From: Lates calcarifer
Taxonomy: Eukaryota; Chordata; Actinopteri; Centropomidae
NCBI RefSeq assembly: GCF_001640805.2
Contig: NC_066850.1
Span: 12,979,373 to 13,043,372 of the forward strand
Direction of reading: 5' to 3'
Length of the DNA: 64,000 bases
Positions 23,254 to 35,930 of the stretch are shown here, in pieces. The notes beneath the pieces were generated by a model. That model did no database searches. It was not told the DNA's origin and was given only the letters and a program-made list of their open reading frames with translations. The translations under genes and the position numbers were made by a program. Numbering within the stretch: the first letter of the stretch is position 1; each line of letters opens with the position of its first letter.

Positions 23254-24801
23254 GAAAATATACACCCTGACAGCTTCAACACACACACAACAGTGTGTGT
23301 TTAAGTGTGTGCTCTTGTACAAAATGTACATTTTAAGACAGGACATTTTCAGGCATTTTGTTGCATATACACACACTCCTTGCCCATTCAAAGGTGTTTT
23401 CATAAGCAAATCTGCAGAAGAAAAAAAAGGGAATTCTCTGCATTTTGTATCCTATTTGTGATGGCAAGCTGTTAAAGATATAAACATTAAACAGTGAAAT
23501 GGACAAAAAGAGGTCAAGGCTGCTCATTCATCAAAGTAGCAGGTTCATTAAGATGAGGCAGGAGCATGAAGCATGAAGACTGCTGCTGCTGTTAGATATT
23601 TTTGCTACAGTAACAAGAACAGGAAGTCACACATCCAGGTAAAGAGGCACAGAAAGGTAGTGAAAAAGGATTTGAGAGGTTGAAAGGTTTGAGACAAGAC
23701 TGAAAGACCCAGTGGGCCTTAAAATAGATGACTGATGGTTCTGTCCTCCTCTTCCTCATTTCTACACCTGACTGGGAGATCACACCTCTCGCTAAGCTGT
23801 CAGCCATCTTTGCTTTTGACTGACTGTCAAATTGGAAACAACAAGGCAGCTGGATTCTTCCTAAATGATCTGTTTGTGAAGATTGTGAAGATTGTGGATA
23901 TCAAGAAGACCTCATACAACCATCCAAAGAGCTTGAAGAGTCTGGGACTGTCCGCTACTGTCAATACAGTGATGTTAGCTAGCTTACATGTAGCATATCT
24001 GATTTCTCGGCTAGCTAGCTACTGTATTAACACATTTTGATTTCGACTGATTTTTTCTTTTTTTTCCAAGTTCATTATTATTGGCTAACCTGCAATTTTT
24101 CAACTAGGGTTGCAAAACTCCCCTGAATTAAGTGGTTTTTGGTTCTAGATCAGCAAAGTACTGCTCTCAAACCAGTTTTCCAGACCTAGAGCAAGCAGGG
24201 TCTTTGGTGGTCAAAGAAGAACTGGTTCAAGATCAGCCATCAGGTCCCAAATGGAAAAGGGATAACAGACAGAAAACAAATATTGAGGGGCCCCTGCATG
24301 TTGTTTGGCCCGTAAAAATAACAATGACCTGCATCTCTCTCTACGAGACCACACCACACGGTTAGGTCATACCCCTGAACACGTCTTAGTTAATACAGGT
24401 GTTGAGTTGTGCAGTTGGGAACTCTGCCTGCTTGGTTATCCATCAGTCCTTTATGACTGGACTGAGTCCTGAATATAATTTGGACGTGGTCTCACACAGG
24501 TGAGACCTGAAATCTCAGGAGGGTTCTTCAGATTCTTCAAATTAGAACTGGGTTTTGGTGAAGTTTGGATCTGTAGCTGTTCCTGTATCCTGGTTAAGGT
24601 TAAGAACCAGGTGAAGGGAATGCAGTGCATCCAGTGGGAATCTTAACAAGTGCAGTGATACAAGTTTGAGTGTGTGTTGAACGCCCCTGACTCTGCTGTC
24701 AGCCCGCCAGAATATACACACTGTGCCATTTCCTCCTGCATATGGTTGAATTAATGTGCGTATGTGTGTGTGAGAGAGAGCGAAAGAGAAAGTAAGAGGG
24801 G

Positions 24802-24803
<2 letters not shown>

Positions 24804-24880
<77 letters not shown>
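24804..24880. repeat. (GA)n microsatellite
   Basis: About 38 GA units with one interruption. Confidence 0.97.
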
Positions 24881-26152
24881 TCAACAGATGAAGAGTAAAT
24901 CTGTTTTTCCTGAATCTCATCCCAGTGTTTTTCTTTGTCTGTTTTAATTAACAGACAGCTGATAGGAATAAAATGAAAGATCTCCTGACAAACACACGTC
25001 CAAACCTGTCTGTGTGTCAGTAGATGGAAAGTTCAGTGTGTTCATTTTACTGACAGACTCATCTAGACAGTGGATACACCTTGATACACACCTTTACACT
25101 TTACCTGAACATATAACAACCTACGCTCAGAAAATCCATCAGTATATTACATAAAGTCATCTGACCTGTATGTCACCTGGCCACACATGCTGTTTATGAC
25201 CTGCACAAATCACCTGAACACACCTGCTCATATCAATAACCTCTGGACACACCTGAAATTATTCATTGACAAAATATATTGTTGGTCCATGTCCTCCAGA
25301 ACAACATGCATAGGTGTTGTCTACAAGAACCAATACCTACTGGCCATCAGTGGTACTGCAACTCAGAGCATCTGTGTTCATCTCAGTGTCGGAACCCTTA
25401 CGCTAAATAACTCCATCTGTGTTACCCTCAGCCGATGGAGGAAAACAACCTGTCTGCTCGCATTTCAGTCCACATGTTCTCCATCTGTTCAACTGAGAAC
25501 AACAAAAACAGCAGCAACAGCAGCAGTTTACAGTAGATGCACGCTAAACCTGTCAACAACAGCAGCATATATCCAACAAGACATCAACACCACTTTAATT
25601 TTTTATCACCAGTCTGCTGTTAAAATTACTTTGTACTGTTTGTATAATGATTCCAGACTAGAAGTTTACTCAGCAGCCTGATGAGCAGCTGAGTCTGTCT
25701 AGAATATAAAACCAGTAAAATGATCAGATTTGATATAACTCTTAAAAATTTCATTCTTTAAATCCTCACATCATCCTATTGTGTCTGATGGATGTTGACA
25801 TAAAAAACATGACAGCAGCTGAGGAAGCTAATCTGACAGATGGCTACAATATACTGTGGTCTCTAACACACTCTGTACACACATAACCTTGTATTCCTAT
25901 GCATGTGAGGGCAATGACTCACAATCCCTAGAGGCTTCACATTATCTCTAAGTGCTTTGCAGAAACCTCTTCACCTGACTTCACCTGGTAGGGGCTGCAG
26001 ATGGCAGGTAATTCAAACTACAACCTTCATTATTTTAACAACAGTGCCTCCAGGGATGGCAGTGTTTGGTCCATGCTAAAATATCTCTGTTATAACTGTT
26101 ATTGGATGGGTTCCCAGAGGATGAATCCCATTGACGAATCCCTACCCACTTG

Positions 26153-26602
26153 TTAAGTTGTGATGTCACGGCTGTTTCCAGGTCCAACTTTGCCAAAGCT
26201 CTCTTCTTTTAAAGAGAGATTTAGTGAAGGTGGCTGACAACTGAAACATGAAGATGGGGGGTCATAGCAAGAAAAACCCTGTAAAACCCACAACTTACAT
26301 CATGGGTACCCACTTTTAAACAACGGGTGCAAACACTACCCTGGTTAGCTAACCAAATTTAGCATCCACTCCATCCAAACTTTAGTTTTTCATCATTCAT
26401 TTAAAAATTTTAACTTATCAACTGCAACCATTTCCTCTTTTGCATCACAAGGAAAGTGGTAGAATGACAATGATAGGTTTTTTGACTCAGATCTATTCAA
26501 ACAACACACAGACACAGCACTGTATCATCTTGAAAACAAGAGCACCTCAGCAAAGTTGGACCTGGAAATAGTATTTTTGTTGGTCACAACATCACAATTT
26601 AA
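26153..26602. mobile_element. TTAA-flanked foldback element, family F1, copy 1
   Basis: Both ends carry TTAA followed by a gtgatgt motif. A perfect 19-bp inverted pair, tttccaggtccaactttgc, lies at 26175-26193 and 26550-26568. Most of the interior matches the right arm of 47158-47778, so one arm seems deleted. TTAA duplication suggests piggyBac-type insertion, but the termini do not show the usual CCC start. Confidence 0.78.
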
Positions 26603-27946
26603 TATGTGGATAATCCATTTTACTACTTTTCATGTAGTGCCACCAGCAGGGCAACTTTTCAATTATCCTGTGACATTTTTCAAGACATACTCAATGGATT
26701 ACCATGAAACTTGATACAGACTTTCCTTGTCCCCAGAGGATGAAGCCCTGACTTTCCCTCTAGTGTCACAGCACTGAGATTAGGGTTTCTGGTTCAAACT
26801 AGGATTCTTTGGGCAATCCGGCATTTGAGACGGTGGCACAGACAGGAATACCACTTGGAAACACTGATGTTAGTTGGTTCATGAAATTTAGAAATTAAAC
26901 TAAAATTAGAAAAAGTCTAAATTTGTTCCCAGTCAAAGAATAAACATTATAAGTAAATTCATAAAGAATGTTTTCAACCTTTGAAATCTGAGAGCCTCCA
27001 CAATGATACAACAATGATGAACACAGTTGACACACACACAGGCCATGTACAGCTAACCCATTTCTCTAAACAGGATTTAGAACAAAAGGTCTGTTTCTGT
27101 TTTCCAGTTAAACTCCTTACAACTGAACTAGCTGATTATTGAAAGCTTCAAACAACTTTCTCTCTCACTTTGTGAGTGTGTGTGTGTCTGTGTGTGTAAG
27201 AGATAAATGGCTTCAGGATGAAATGGAGTGCAAAGCTGCAGACGAAACATTACTTTATCATTTCTCTTTCCTCTCACTCTCACTCTCTCTCTCTAAATAA
27301 AGCAGATGAGGAAAGATCCACGAAAAGAAAAAAACAAAAGTGACAGAGTCAAAATCCAGACGGAAACACCATTACTACTTTTTTATGACATGTGCAATAA
27401 TATTTATGACTTCATATATTGTAGATCAGCACAGTCAAAAGCTTAACATTGTTATTCAGTCTGTTTTTTAGCTCTGTTTTTTAGTCGCCTGAAGGTAACT
27501 ATCATCCAGACTCAGCAGAGAAATGTGGGTCTGAGGCCACATCCTGAAGGAAATGAAATGAAAACGACACATTCTTCAGTCAGCCAAAGGCACTGCAATA
27601 TTTACACTGCAGCTTTTCATTTTCATCATCAAAATGATCCCGTGTAGCACCATGATTATTAAACCACTTCGGCTGGGTTGAACATTTAAAGGGCCACTTC
27701 ACCCAAATTAAAAGAAACCCTGGCTCAGGGTTCTCAGGATCTTTTAAGATGTTTTACTGGTTGATGGGAAGGTTTTAGAGGTTCTTTAGGATGTTCTATG
27801 GGTTGATTTAAGTTTAAGTGGTCATTGAAGAGGTTCTACGTCTCTGAAAGTTCATCCCTCCAGTGGAGTTCAATACACTTGAAGAGTTTTACTGAAGTTT
27901 ATATTTATTGTTTTAACTGCTTACCATAATCTGTCAAGGATCAATA

Positions 27947-28012
27947 AATTATTATTATTATTATTATTATTATTAGTAGTAGTAGTAGTATTAGTATTAG
28001 TATTAGTATTGT
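27947..28012. repeat. (ATT)n(AGT)n microsatellite
   Basis: ATT units change to AGT and then to TTAGTA units. The sequence just upstream (ggatcaataaatt) resembles the tail of a retroposed fish element, which may have seeded it. Confidence 0.9.
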
Positions 28013-28139
28013 TAATCAGTGTGTAAATAAATGACATTAAAACAGCAGTCTGGATCCTCAGAGTCTGAGACTAAAAAAACAAAGTGTTGTTTCTAAAGAG
28101 TCAGATTTGTGATCCTCAGCAGAGCATTTTTAATGTTTT

Positions 28140-28370
28140 TTTTTTACAGTGCTCTGCTCTCTTTCTGTCTTTGTTTGTCTTTTTTGTCTTTTATTCTCCT
28201 TTAACAGCATGTCGTCTCCATTCTGTCTCTCCTTCACTTTGTTTCTTCACCTCTTTGTCTCTCAGTCTCCCACGCTCCATCTTCTTTCTCCCCCTCTTGT
28301 CTGTCTGTATTGTTTAAGCTCTCTTGCTCACCCCTCTGTCTTTTCTCTTTACTGACTGAAACCTTTAAAT
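28140..28370 (+). repeat. pyrimidine-rich tract
   Basis: About 230 bp of C/T-rich sequence on the plus strand, giving overlapping Ser/Leu/Phe-rich chance frames. Confidence 0.75.
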
Positions 28371-30174
28371 TTTCTTCTGCTTCATCGTGTTTGTCTGCTT
28401 GTCACGTATTCAATGTCGCACTGTAAAAACGGGATCATGTCTTCTGCTGTTGTTGCCTGAGGAACTTTGTAACACACACACTCAGTTTATTGGTGTTGCA
28501 GTTATAGCTATTTTGACTTGTGTCACGTTCAGTCTGTTTACAACCAGATCATTTGCATCTGTTAAAGGAAAATTCTGCTCTTTTTCACCACCCTGGGTCT
28601 TGAGTCAGGGTTTACTATTAACTAATTTTTCTTACCGCTGCAACCGCCAGAAATTTCACAGCAGCAGCTCCAGGCTCAGCAACGGTGGTGTGTTTTAGCC
28701 TTTGCCAGATAACATATTATCAACAAATTTAGCTGCTGCAGGTGTATCATTTCCTCTAAAGCATCATTTTCTCCTCATAAACATTATTTAGAGCTCTGTG
28801 CTCCAGGTGTTTTGACCTGCCTACACATGGCGGGGGAGCAATGTGCAAGACTTGAGTGCTAAAAAGCTGAACAGTGTCATATTCACAAACCAGCAAGATG
28901 TCAAGAAATCAAACATAACCTACTAGAAAACACTAAGAGAGATATACAAATATAGTTTACTGCCAGAGCTACAGAATTGCTTAAAATAGGTATTTTAATA
29001 ATAACATTAAAAAGTTTTTAAAGTGCCTCCAGATCTGCATTAAAATACACATAGTCAGAGACAATCTAGGAATTCATGAAGTTCAACTAAGTTTGGGAGT
29101 TCATAAAAATGGATGATATGTTCAGAAATATCCCATCTTATAATGTTCAGAAATCGGTTTAACAAGGTCTTCACTAAAACTAATCAATTGTTCTCGGCCT
29201 GTGGCTGAACTTCCCAGATTTTGCTCAAAAATCTGTTGGTACATTTCAAAAATATCCTGCAAAAAACAAACAAAAGGGACCAAAACCATCACCTCTGTGG
29301 CTGCAGAGACAGATGGTGTGAAGAGGATGATTTGAACAGAGCAGCTGCAACATCAACACCTCCACAGGACCCCACAGCTCCACAAATTACACCTAAAACT
29401 GTGGATAAACTGCATTTTCATCCAGTGTGATGACCAATCTGGAGTTTATTAAAGATCCTCTCTATTTATGTTTTAAGACAAGCAAATTCCCTGCTGTTAC
29501 CTCATTAAAAATGTTCAAAATTAATTCTTCTCCTAGACTGAAAAATCCTGATTCTATGAATATGCAAATAATCTCATTTCAGAATTGCTGGACACAAGAT
29601 GTCTCCTACTTCTTCAAACTAGTTCTTCTAAACTTTAAACTTTAAAATCCTGCTGGTGCATCCACACATTAAAACTCAGATTTAAGGTGAACAAAGAGAA
29701 ACTTCTCCCTTTCAGCAGATTAAAAAAAGTCTTCTAGTGTCAGACTCTGCAGATACTTTGTTCTGCACAGCGAAGCTCAAATATCCAGGGGATGTAACAA
29801 AAGAAAAACACACTTAACTTTGCCTCAGTGACACCACCCCAGAAAAATATACTTGTCAAGTTATCAAGTATATTTAATAAGGTGGACAGAACTATATTAA
29901 GTATTAATAGTATAATATATGCATATATTTCATCTTAAAAATCTTTAAAATGTTGTGTAACTGTCTTAAGCAATACATTCTCTAGAGGACATCTCTGAGT
30001 CAGAAGTTTTTGACAACAAACACAGCAACGGTGGAGGAGGTCATTATAATGTCCCCTTAAGATAAGGGCAAAAGCAGAGGCAGTGCTGCAGACATCGTGA
30101 CATGTGGACAAAGACACGGAACGACCATCACTGAACAGAGGTGGTGGCTTATAACACCAACTATCAGCCACCTG

Positions 30175-30430
30175 TAACGCAGTCTTGAGATCCCTTCCCA
30201 AGCGGCTTAACCCCATTCACACCTGGGGCCCAATGACTCTCAGGACCACCTCCAGGTGACAACCTTCACCAAAGGTTAAATACCTTGGACTCCCCCATTA
30301 GCTTTTAGATCTGAAGAGGCCTTTCATATGAGAGGTGAAATGTCTTCAAGGAACCTAAAAGAAGACCAGTTGCCTTCGACTCAAGCACATAAGACTTCCA
30401 GGACCAGGGTGACTGAAACCCTACACGGAC
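30175..30430 (+). repeat. dispersed fish repeat beside exon A
   Basis: Contains the block gatgagaggtgaaacgtctt in slightly changed form (gagaggtgaaatgtcttcaa at 30331-30350), followed by gaccagttgccttc and gactgaaaccctacacggac. I recall these as the common end of an interspersed teleost repeat. It ends about 30 bp before the exon A donor. The family name is not certain. Confidence 0.6.
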
Positions 30431-30460
30431 TTAAGATTTTAGATGGCTAAATTGCCCTAC

Positions 30461-30615
30461 CTGGTGGCAGATCTCGTGGACGACCACCATGGTGAGCTCC
30501 ATCTGATAGGATGAGGACGACACTTCAGCATCCAATAGGATCTTCTGCTCCACAAAAACGCTCAGTCCCCAGTTCTCCATGGCAGCGTAGGGATGTTTGG
30601 GCACTGCCAACAAGT
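30461..30615 (-). CDS. trhde: trhde exon A (internal): AMENWG and HEICH catalytic motifs
   Basis: This internal exon encodes 51 full codons plus two bases of an Asp codon begun in the previous exon (phase 1). It reads from LLAVPKHPYAAMENWG to MVVVHEICHQ. AMENWG is the M1 equivalent of the GAMEN substrate-binding motif, and HEICH is the HExxH zinc motif with its catalytic Glu. The HEICH wording and the LLAVPKHPY lead-in are typical of TRH-degrading ectoenzyme, a type II membrane zinc peptidase that cleaves the pGlu-His bond of TRH outside the cell; the assignment is from remembered family sequence. The acceptor ends in tttttttccag and the donor reads gtaggg. The exon ends on a whole CAG codon, so the next intron is phase 0. 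No upstream exon is visible in the remaining 33 kb. A dispersed repeat ends about 30 bp past the donor. Other M1 peptidases (anpep, enpep, lvrn) are less likely. Confidence 0.93.
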
Positions 30616-33110
30616 CTGGAAAAAAACACACACAACAACACATTATGGCTTTTAAACACAGGCCGAACGTGTTTCTCCATTAATAAACTCCTAGTCAGAT
30701 TCATCCAGTAAGACTCCACCATTTAAATAAAAGGCGACGGTGGCTCTGACAGAATGACTGCAGATCCCATTTTGGGTTAAAATTAAACTCATGAGTCATT
30801 TTAACAACCTGCCAAAGAATCCTTTTATCCCCACAACATGGATATATGGAGTTTCTCAGAGATAACTCTACTTATATCTGTATGAGAGTGAGAGAGGCCG
30901 ACAGATGGAGAAGTGGAAAAGAAGGAGAGAGAAGATGAAAAGAAGGAGAAAGAGAGGGATTCCTTTGAGCAATGAAACTGAGGGAGTGAAGAAGGAGTTT
31001 ACCTTCAGTAGAGAAGATTTATTAGAGAGGGGGAGAGGTAATTAAAAGTCACACTTCAGGAAAAGTAGAGTTACCTTGCTGGATATTGAGATGAGAAAGT
31101 GGAAGTCATCACAGAAAGCTGAGGCTATAGTCTTAAATCACTGTATGAATATTACATCTGGAGTTACTATGTCATGACAAAGCATGTTACAGAACTCCAT
31201 TATGAGTTACAGCAGTCAGTACTCAGTGGTATTATAGATAGAAAAAGGTTTTCTGAGTACATCTTCAGAGTCATTTTGATGGTTCACTGAAAAGAGCTTA
31301 GGACTTCATTTGAATTCAGAATCATCATCAGCATTTCAACTGCAGCGATCCTTGTAAGCCTTACATGATCAATATATTCAGTGAGATCCAAAATGAACAA
31401 AACCAGTCTGACTTTGTCTCAGTTTGATTCAAGTTTTTACCATCTCAGTATAAATCAGAAAATAGACAAGAAGAGGGCAGGATTATATTTTTCTGCAATT
31501 TTAAACAGAAGGAAAAGACAACATCTAAAATAAGTGGTGAAATTCTGGTGCTCATTACATTAGATTTCTCAAAAACTGCCAGCCACATACATGAAATTCA
31601 CGTAATGCATTCTTAATCACCGTGAGCTTTATTCTTGCCCAAAATTCAGTCCTGACTTAATATTTTCACCTCTGTGAATCATATATCATCAAAACATTTA
31701 TACTCAGGGCCATTAAAGTGAAAAAAAATAATATCTTTTACTTTTAATGTTAGAAACAGTTTTTAAAAAAGGTTTATTTATTTTCATTCATTTTTTTATT
31801 TATAAAAGGCTCCAGGCAGCACTCTACAGTTCAGTTTTTACATGTCATTTTAGTTTCCCCACATGGACCACTGTCAGTCTGAAACTGTCAATCACTGCAG
31901 CGTAACAGCTGTCAATCATTGTCTGATCTGTGGGTTAGCATAGCTACTCGCTAGGAGGTAGTATACTGAGCTAAAATGCACACACAGACACACACAGTGA
32001 CAGTAAATGGATGTTTACATGCACACAAACGTTTATTAACCCTGTTTTTGGAGTGTTTCAAAGATCGTAACATGGAGACACAGTGTGTCAGGGTGGTGAC
32101 ATTTGTCGCTGTTGGGCAAAGACCTTGTATTTCAGGTTTTGGGCATGTGAGGAGTCCGCCTAACAGCAATTGTCTCTCAAAATTCTCCTCCATGTTGCGG
32201 CAAAATATTAGCTTCTCATGGTTTTCTGTAGCTGGACTGGTTTTGATTCTCCAAGCACCAACAATGGGCCGGATTTAAACCAGACACAGTACCACTGGCG
32301 CCTTACAGTCATGGACAAATCCACAACAACAGAGTCCCCTTCACAGTGGAAGCTTCTATCTGAGATCTTTTCAGTCATAGACCTTATTGAATTCAACTCA
32401 TCCAGCTGCCTCAAAGTGCTTAGGAGGCTCTTTCATGCCATCAGCCATCAGATTCTCACGACCATACATCACCCACAGTTAACATTAAAAACAGAACAAA
32501 CATAGTCATACAGTACAAACAGATACTGTATGAGGTCGAACCAAGTCTGAATGTCTTTGCCACCCAGTACCAAGCATCAGGGGAAGCCACGTGGGCTCAC
32601 ATGAGCTCCAATCCAGAGTCATAGCGTGCTGTGCTTTAGAGGCATTGTATCTTAAGAATAAATAATCAATATGTCTGGTTTTTAACACATCCACACACTG
32701 AAACAGCCTCTCAGCAGAGAGAGTCAGTCAGACTGAGTTTCAGATATTTTAGTTTTGAATTTTAAAGCAGAACTCTGCAGCAGCTGTCAGTCAGCCCCAT
32801 CTGGAAGTTAATCAAGTATGAACACATGTCATGATGCGACTCCTCGGACTAGGGGGTGGCCTCTTTTGCCCAGCATGCCGCTCTCTGGCAGTATGAAGGC
32901 AGTCATGAAGACCCACTGTGTTAAAAGGTTTTGGGTTATCAAAAAATCTGCATGGCCTGATGGCTGGAAATGTTTCTGAACATGTTTCCTTCAGAATTAA
33001 AGGGATGAAATGTGAATAAATGTGTTGAAATCACAATGTTATTTCAAGGTACTGAACTGAATTTAATCATGGATGGAACAGCGTGGAAAGATAGGAGGAT
33101 AGATATTTAG

Positions 33111-33168
33111 GTAGCTAGCTATATAGCTAGATAGCTAAGAAGCTAGCTAGCTAGATAGATAGATATAT
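33111..33168. repeat. (TAGC/TAGA)n microsatellite
   Basis: Mixed TAGC and TAGA tetranucleotide units, partly self-complementary (tagcta). Confidence 0.9.
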
Positions 33169-35346
33169 AAACAGAGTCTGTATTGGCTTGGAGACATAAA
33201 AGCAGCTGCTGTAGACAGAAAAGTCTCACATTTACACACCCCATTTCTTAGTTTTGTCCCAGTTTTCTAGCAGCTGATAAAGAAGTGTGACAAACAAACA
33301 CAGAAAAGAGACACACAAACACACACTAAAGGCTGACGAGGACAGTCATTGTGTGTGTTTGTGCAGTTGTTCCTCGTTTATTCTAATTATGATTTCTTCA
33401 GTCTGTTCATTCTTAAGGGGAGAGAGCAAGAGAATACTTCCTCGCTTGCCCAGAAATTAATGGCTTATATGGAGAGGTTTAAATAAACCAATCGATAATC
33501 AATTAAACCCACCAGCCTCTGCTGTGGTTTACTGTCAAGTCATTTGTAGTTTAAACTGGGAATTGTGTGTATTCTGACATCAGACGTATCAGGATGTAAG
33601 AACAAGGTCACCAGCTGCTGTATGTCCAAAACCCCCTGAGCTGAATACTCTGTATACATAATCAATAGTATGCATTATAAGCTGTTGTCTCATTATAAAA
33701 TCAATACAGTATTTCCTTATTAATTTCCCTTTTTCCCTTCCAGTGACATTCAGATCCAACCAGTGGATTTATTTCTTTACACAATCCTCAGTAAAAGCTA
33801 TGAATCTTTCATATATGATGTGGAACACTGTGATTGGCTGATAGACATCCAATCAAATGAGTTTGTGCATTTGGGTGACACTAATCATAGATCTAGACAT
33901 CCTAGAAAAGTTATGTCTGTGGGGATGGTTGTGGATGGTTGTGGGATCTGAACGGTATATGTACAATTCTGGTGTCGCTTCACCAGAATTTCATTTTTTA
34001 AACTAGGAATTACTCTGCAAAAATGGACAAAAAAATAAAGCCTGTTTAAGTGTGCTGCAGTTTTTCAAATTCATTTTGGTGACATTAATCATAAGATAGC
34101 ACGATATGTGTATTTTCAGTGTCAGGAAAGATGAATTAAACATTATCAAGTCTGAAATACATAATTTAAATAACACAACTCATAAAAACAACACAGAAAC
34201 TGAGGCTAGGCTCTGAAAGAAAGTTATACAAGATCAGTTCTGGGGTCAATGTAAAAATAAATCTCTGAAATTTACTGATTTTTTAAAGTGAGAAGGCCTC
34301 AACAGCCCTGCTCAGGTATAATTCATCACATCGTATTTTCAGTGTCAAGCTGCTCACACTGTTCAGAGCTGATCTATCATCTAACCGGCAGCTGTCAGAC
34401 TGACAGCAGAAACTCTGTCTGTGTCAGGGTTTGAGTAGTTTATACAAACTGTTTGTAGGTCAGAGACAAAGTGTCCTCTGCAGCAACAAGTAACCAAACA
34501 GCATCAACACGTTTTTTTCTTCCAAACTCTCTCCTTCTTTGAATTGACTTAAAAATACCTGAGGGATGGTGGTGATGGTGATAACAGGATCACAGGTTAT
34601 CACTCCACATATTTCTGTTTTCTATGCATATTCAGTCAATAATGGACTTTTTTCTCACGTTAGACCACGATACACCAAGTTTCCACCAAATTTTGCGATT
34701 GCTACAAAGCCAACGCTAGCAGTAACAGCTGTTTACCTGCCAAGAACTTCAACCATCATTGTGTTTACAGCACAAGAAGTTAGAATATTCCCTCTAGACA
34801 GTGCTACATCTTCATCCTCTCATGTTGGACTGAGGGCAGACTGGACGCTGCAGTGACTCACTATCACTAAGTGGTATTACAAGATGGGGACAGGCTAGCT
34901 AGATAGCATGTTAATTTCAGCAGAAGAAATGAAGTGACAGAACTAGAGGCAAAGCAAGAGTTAACACTGGCACTACTATCCACCACCAGAAACAGTCTGA
35001 TTCTCAACTCACAGTGTTTCTTTTAGACTGGTAAGTAAACAGCAGTTAATGCTAACGGTGGCCATGTAATTATAGAAAAAACTTATATAACACCTTTAAT
35101 AAAACAACAAGAAAGACATAACCAAATATTTTATGTTATTGTAGGGTTTTCGTCATAATGAAAAATTGAGGAAAATTTCATACAACAAAAATAAGCATGA
35201 AATTACACTACCCTCACTAGCAAATGGACTGATTGCATCAGTTCCATTGAAATTAACTGATCATGCCACAACATTTTGCCTATTTAAACGTGGGGGTATA
35301 ATAGTAAAATACAGATTTACTGTTACTAATCAGCTCTTGCCCTCTG

Positions 35347-35718
35347 ATTGGTTAAAACTAAGCATGCACGCCATGGTTGACTAATCATAGCCAAGAGAAG
35401 GCGGAGCATGAGAGAGAGAGAGAGAGAGAAGAGAGAGAAAGAGAGAGAGAAGAGAGAGAGAGAGAGAGACTGTGATTAGCAGCTCAGCTAATGCATTCTA
35501 GAATATATGTTACCATGGAAACGGAATTCCAAAGCTGTGACACACTATATCCACAGCCAGTACCCAATCACGTTCCAGCCCCTGCTCCTACACTGAATGT
35601 GATTGGCTGACAGCTCATTATACACATGACTGGGGCTCAGACAGCAGAACTGATTGGCTGGCTGGGGGTGGGGGGATGGAAGGGTGGTGGTGGTGTGGGG
35701 GAATGGAAACGTGATTGG
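35347..35718. promoter_or_regulatory. cluster of CCAAT-box-like motifs (tentative)
   Basis: ATTGG or CCAAT occurs at 35347, 35564, 35602, 35653 and 35714, mostly as gattgg, together with a G-rich stretch at 35660-35735. No transcription start or CpG island is evident, so a regulatory role is only a guess. Confidence 0.3.
35410..35470. repeat. (GA)n microsatellite
   Basis: GA units with three AA interruptions. Confidence 0.95.
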
Positions 35719-35892
35719 TTTGACATAAGGTGCGATGGGGGGATACAAATGAGACTGCTGGTTGGTTTAAGGTGGAATATGCAAAAGAGACATTATGCTC
35801 AATAGACATTTAAATTAAAATGAAATGAATCGTTTCATTTTGCTGCAGAATGAGCCCTTCAGGAGGTTTCAGTGTCCCAGAACACGTACACG

Positions 35893-35893
35893 T

Positions 35894-35926
<33 letters not shown>

Positions 35927-35930
35927 CACA
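35893..35930. repeat. (CA)n microsatellite
   Basis: CA run with one AA interruption. Confidence 0.95.

Larger units (their letters stand above)
10827..30460 (-). other. trhde intron between exons A and B
   Basis: A 19,634-bp phase 0 intron that separates the two halves of the zinc site (HEICHQ / WFGD). It contains a hAT-like element, a TTAA-flanked foldback element, one copy of an 88-bp duplicated element, a tandem array with a perfect hairpin, several microsatellites and a repeat abutting exon A. The GC-richer stretch 11385-11970 has short overlapping frames on both strands, but none is recognisable. Confidence 0.87.

Noticed and set aside
25187..25681. 164-codon open frame, plus strand
   Set aside because: Composition is Thr/Ser/Leu-rich without recognisable domains, and there is no splice context. 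A frame this long is expected by chance at least once in 64 kb. A search against protein profiles could overturn this.
29935..30216. 93-codon minus-strand frame just past exon A
   Set aside because: Lies in intron and overlaps a dispersed repeat; no similarity to trhde.
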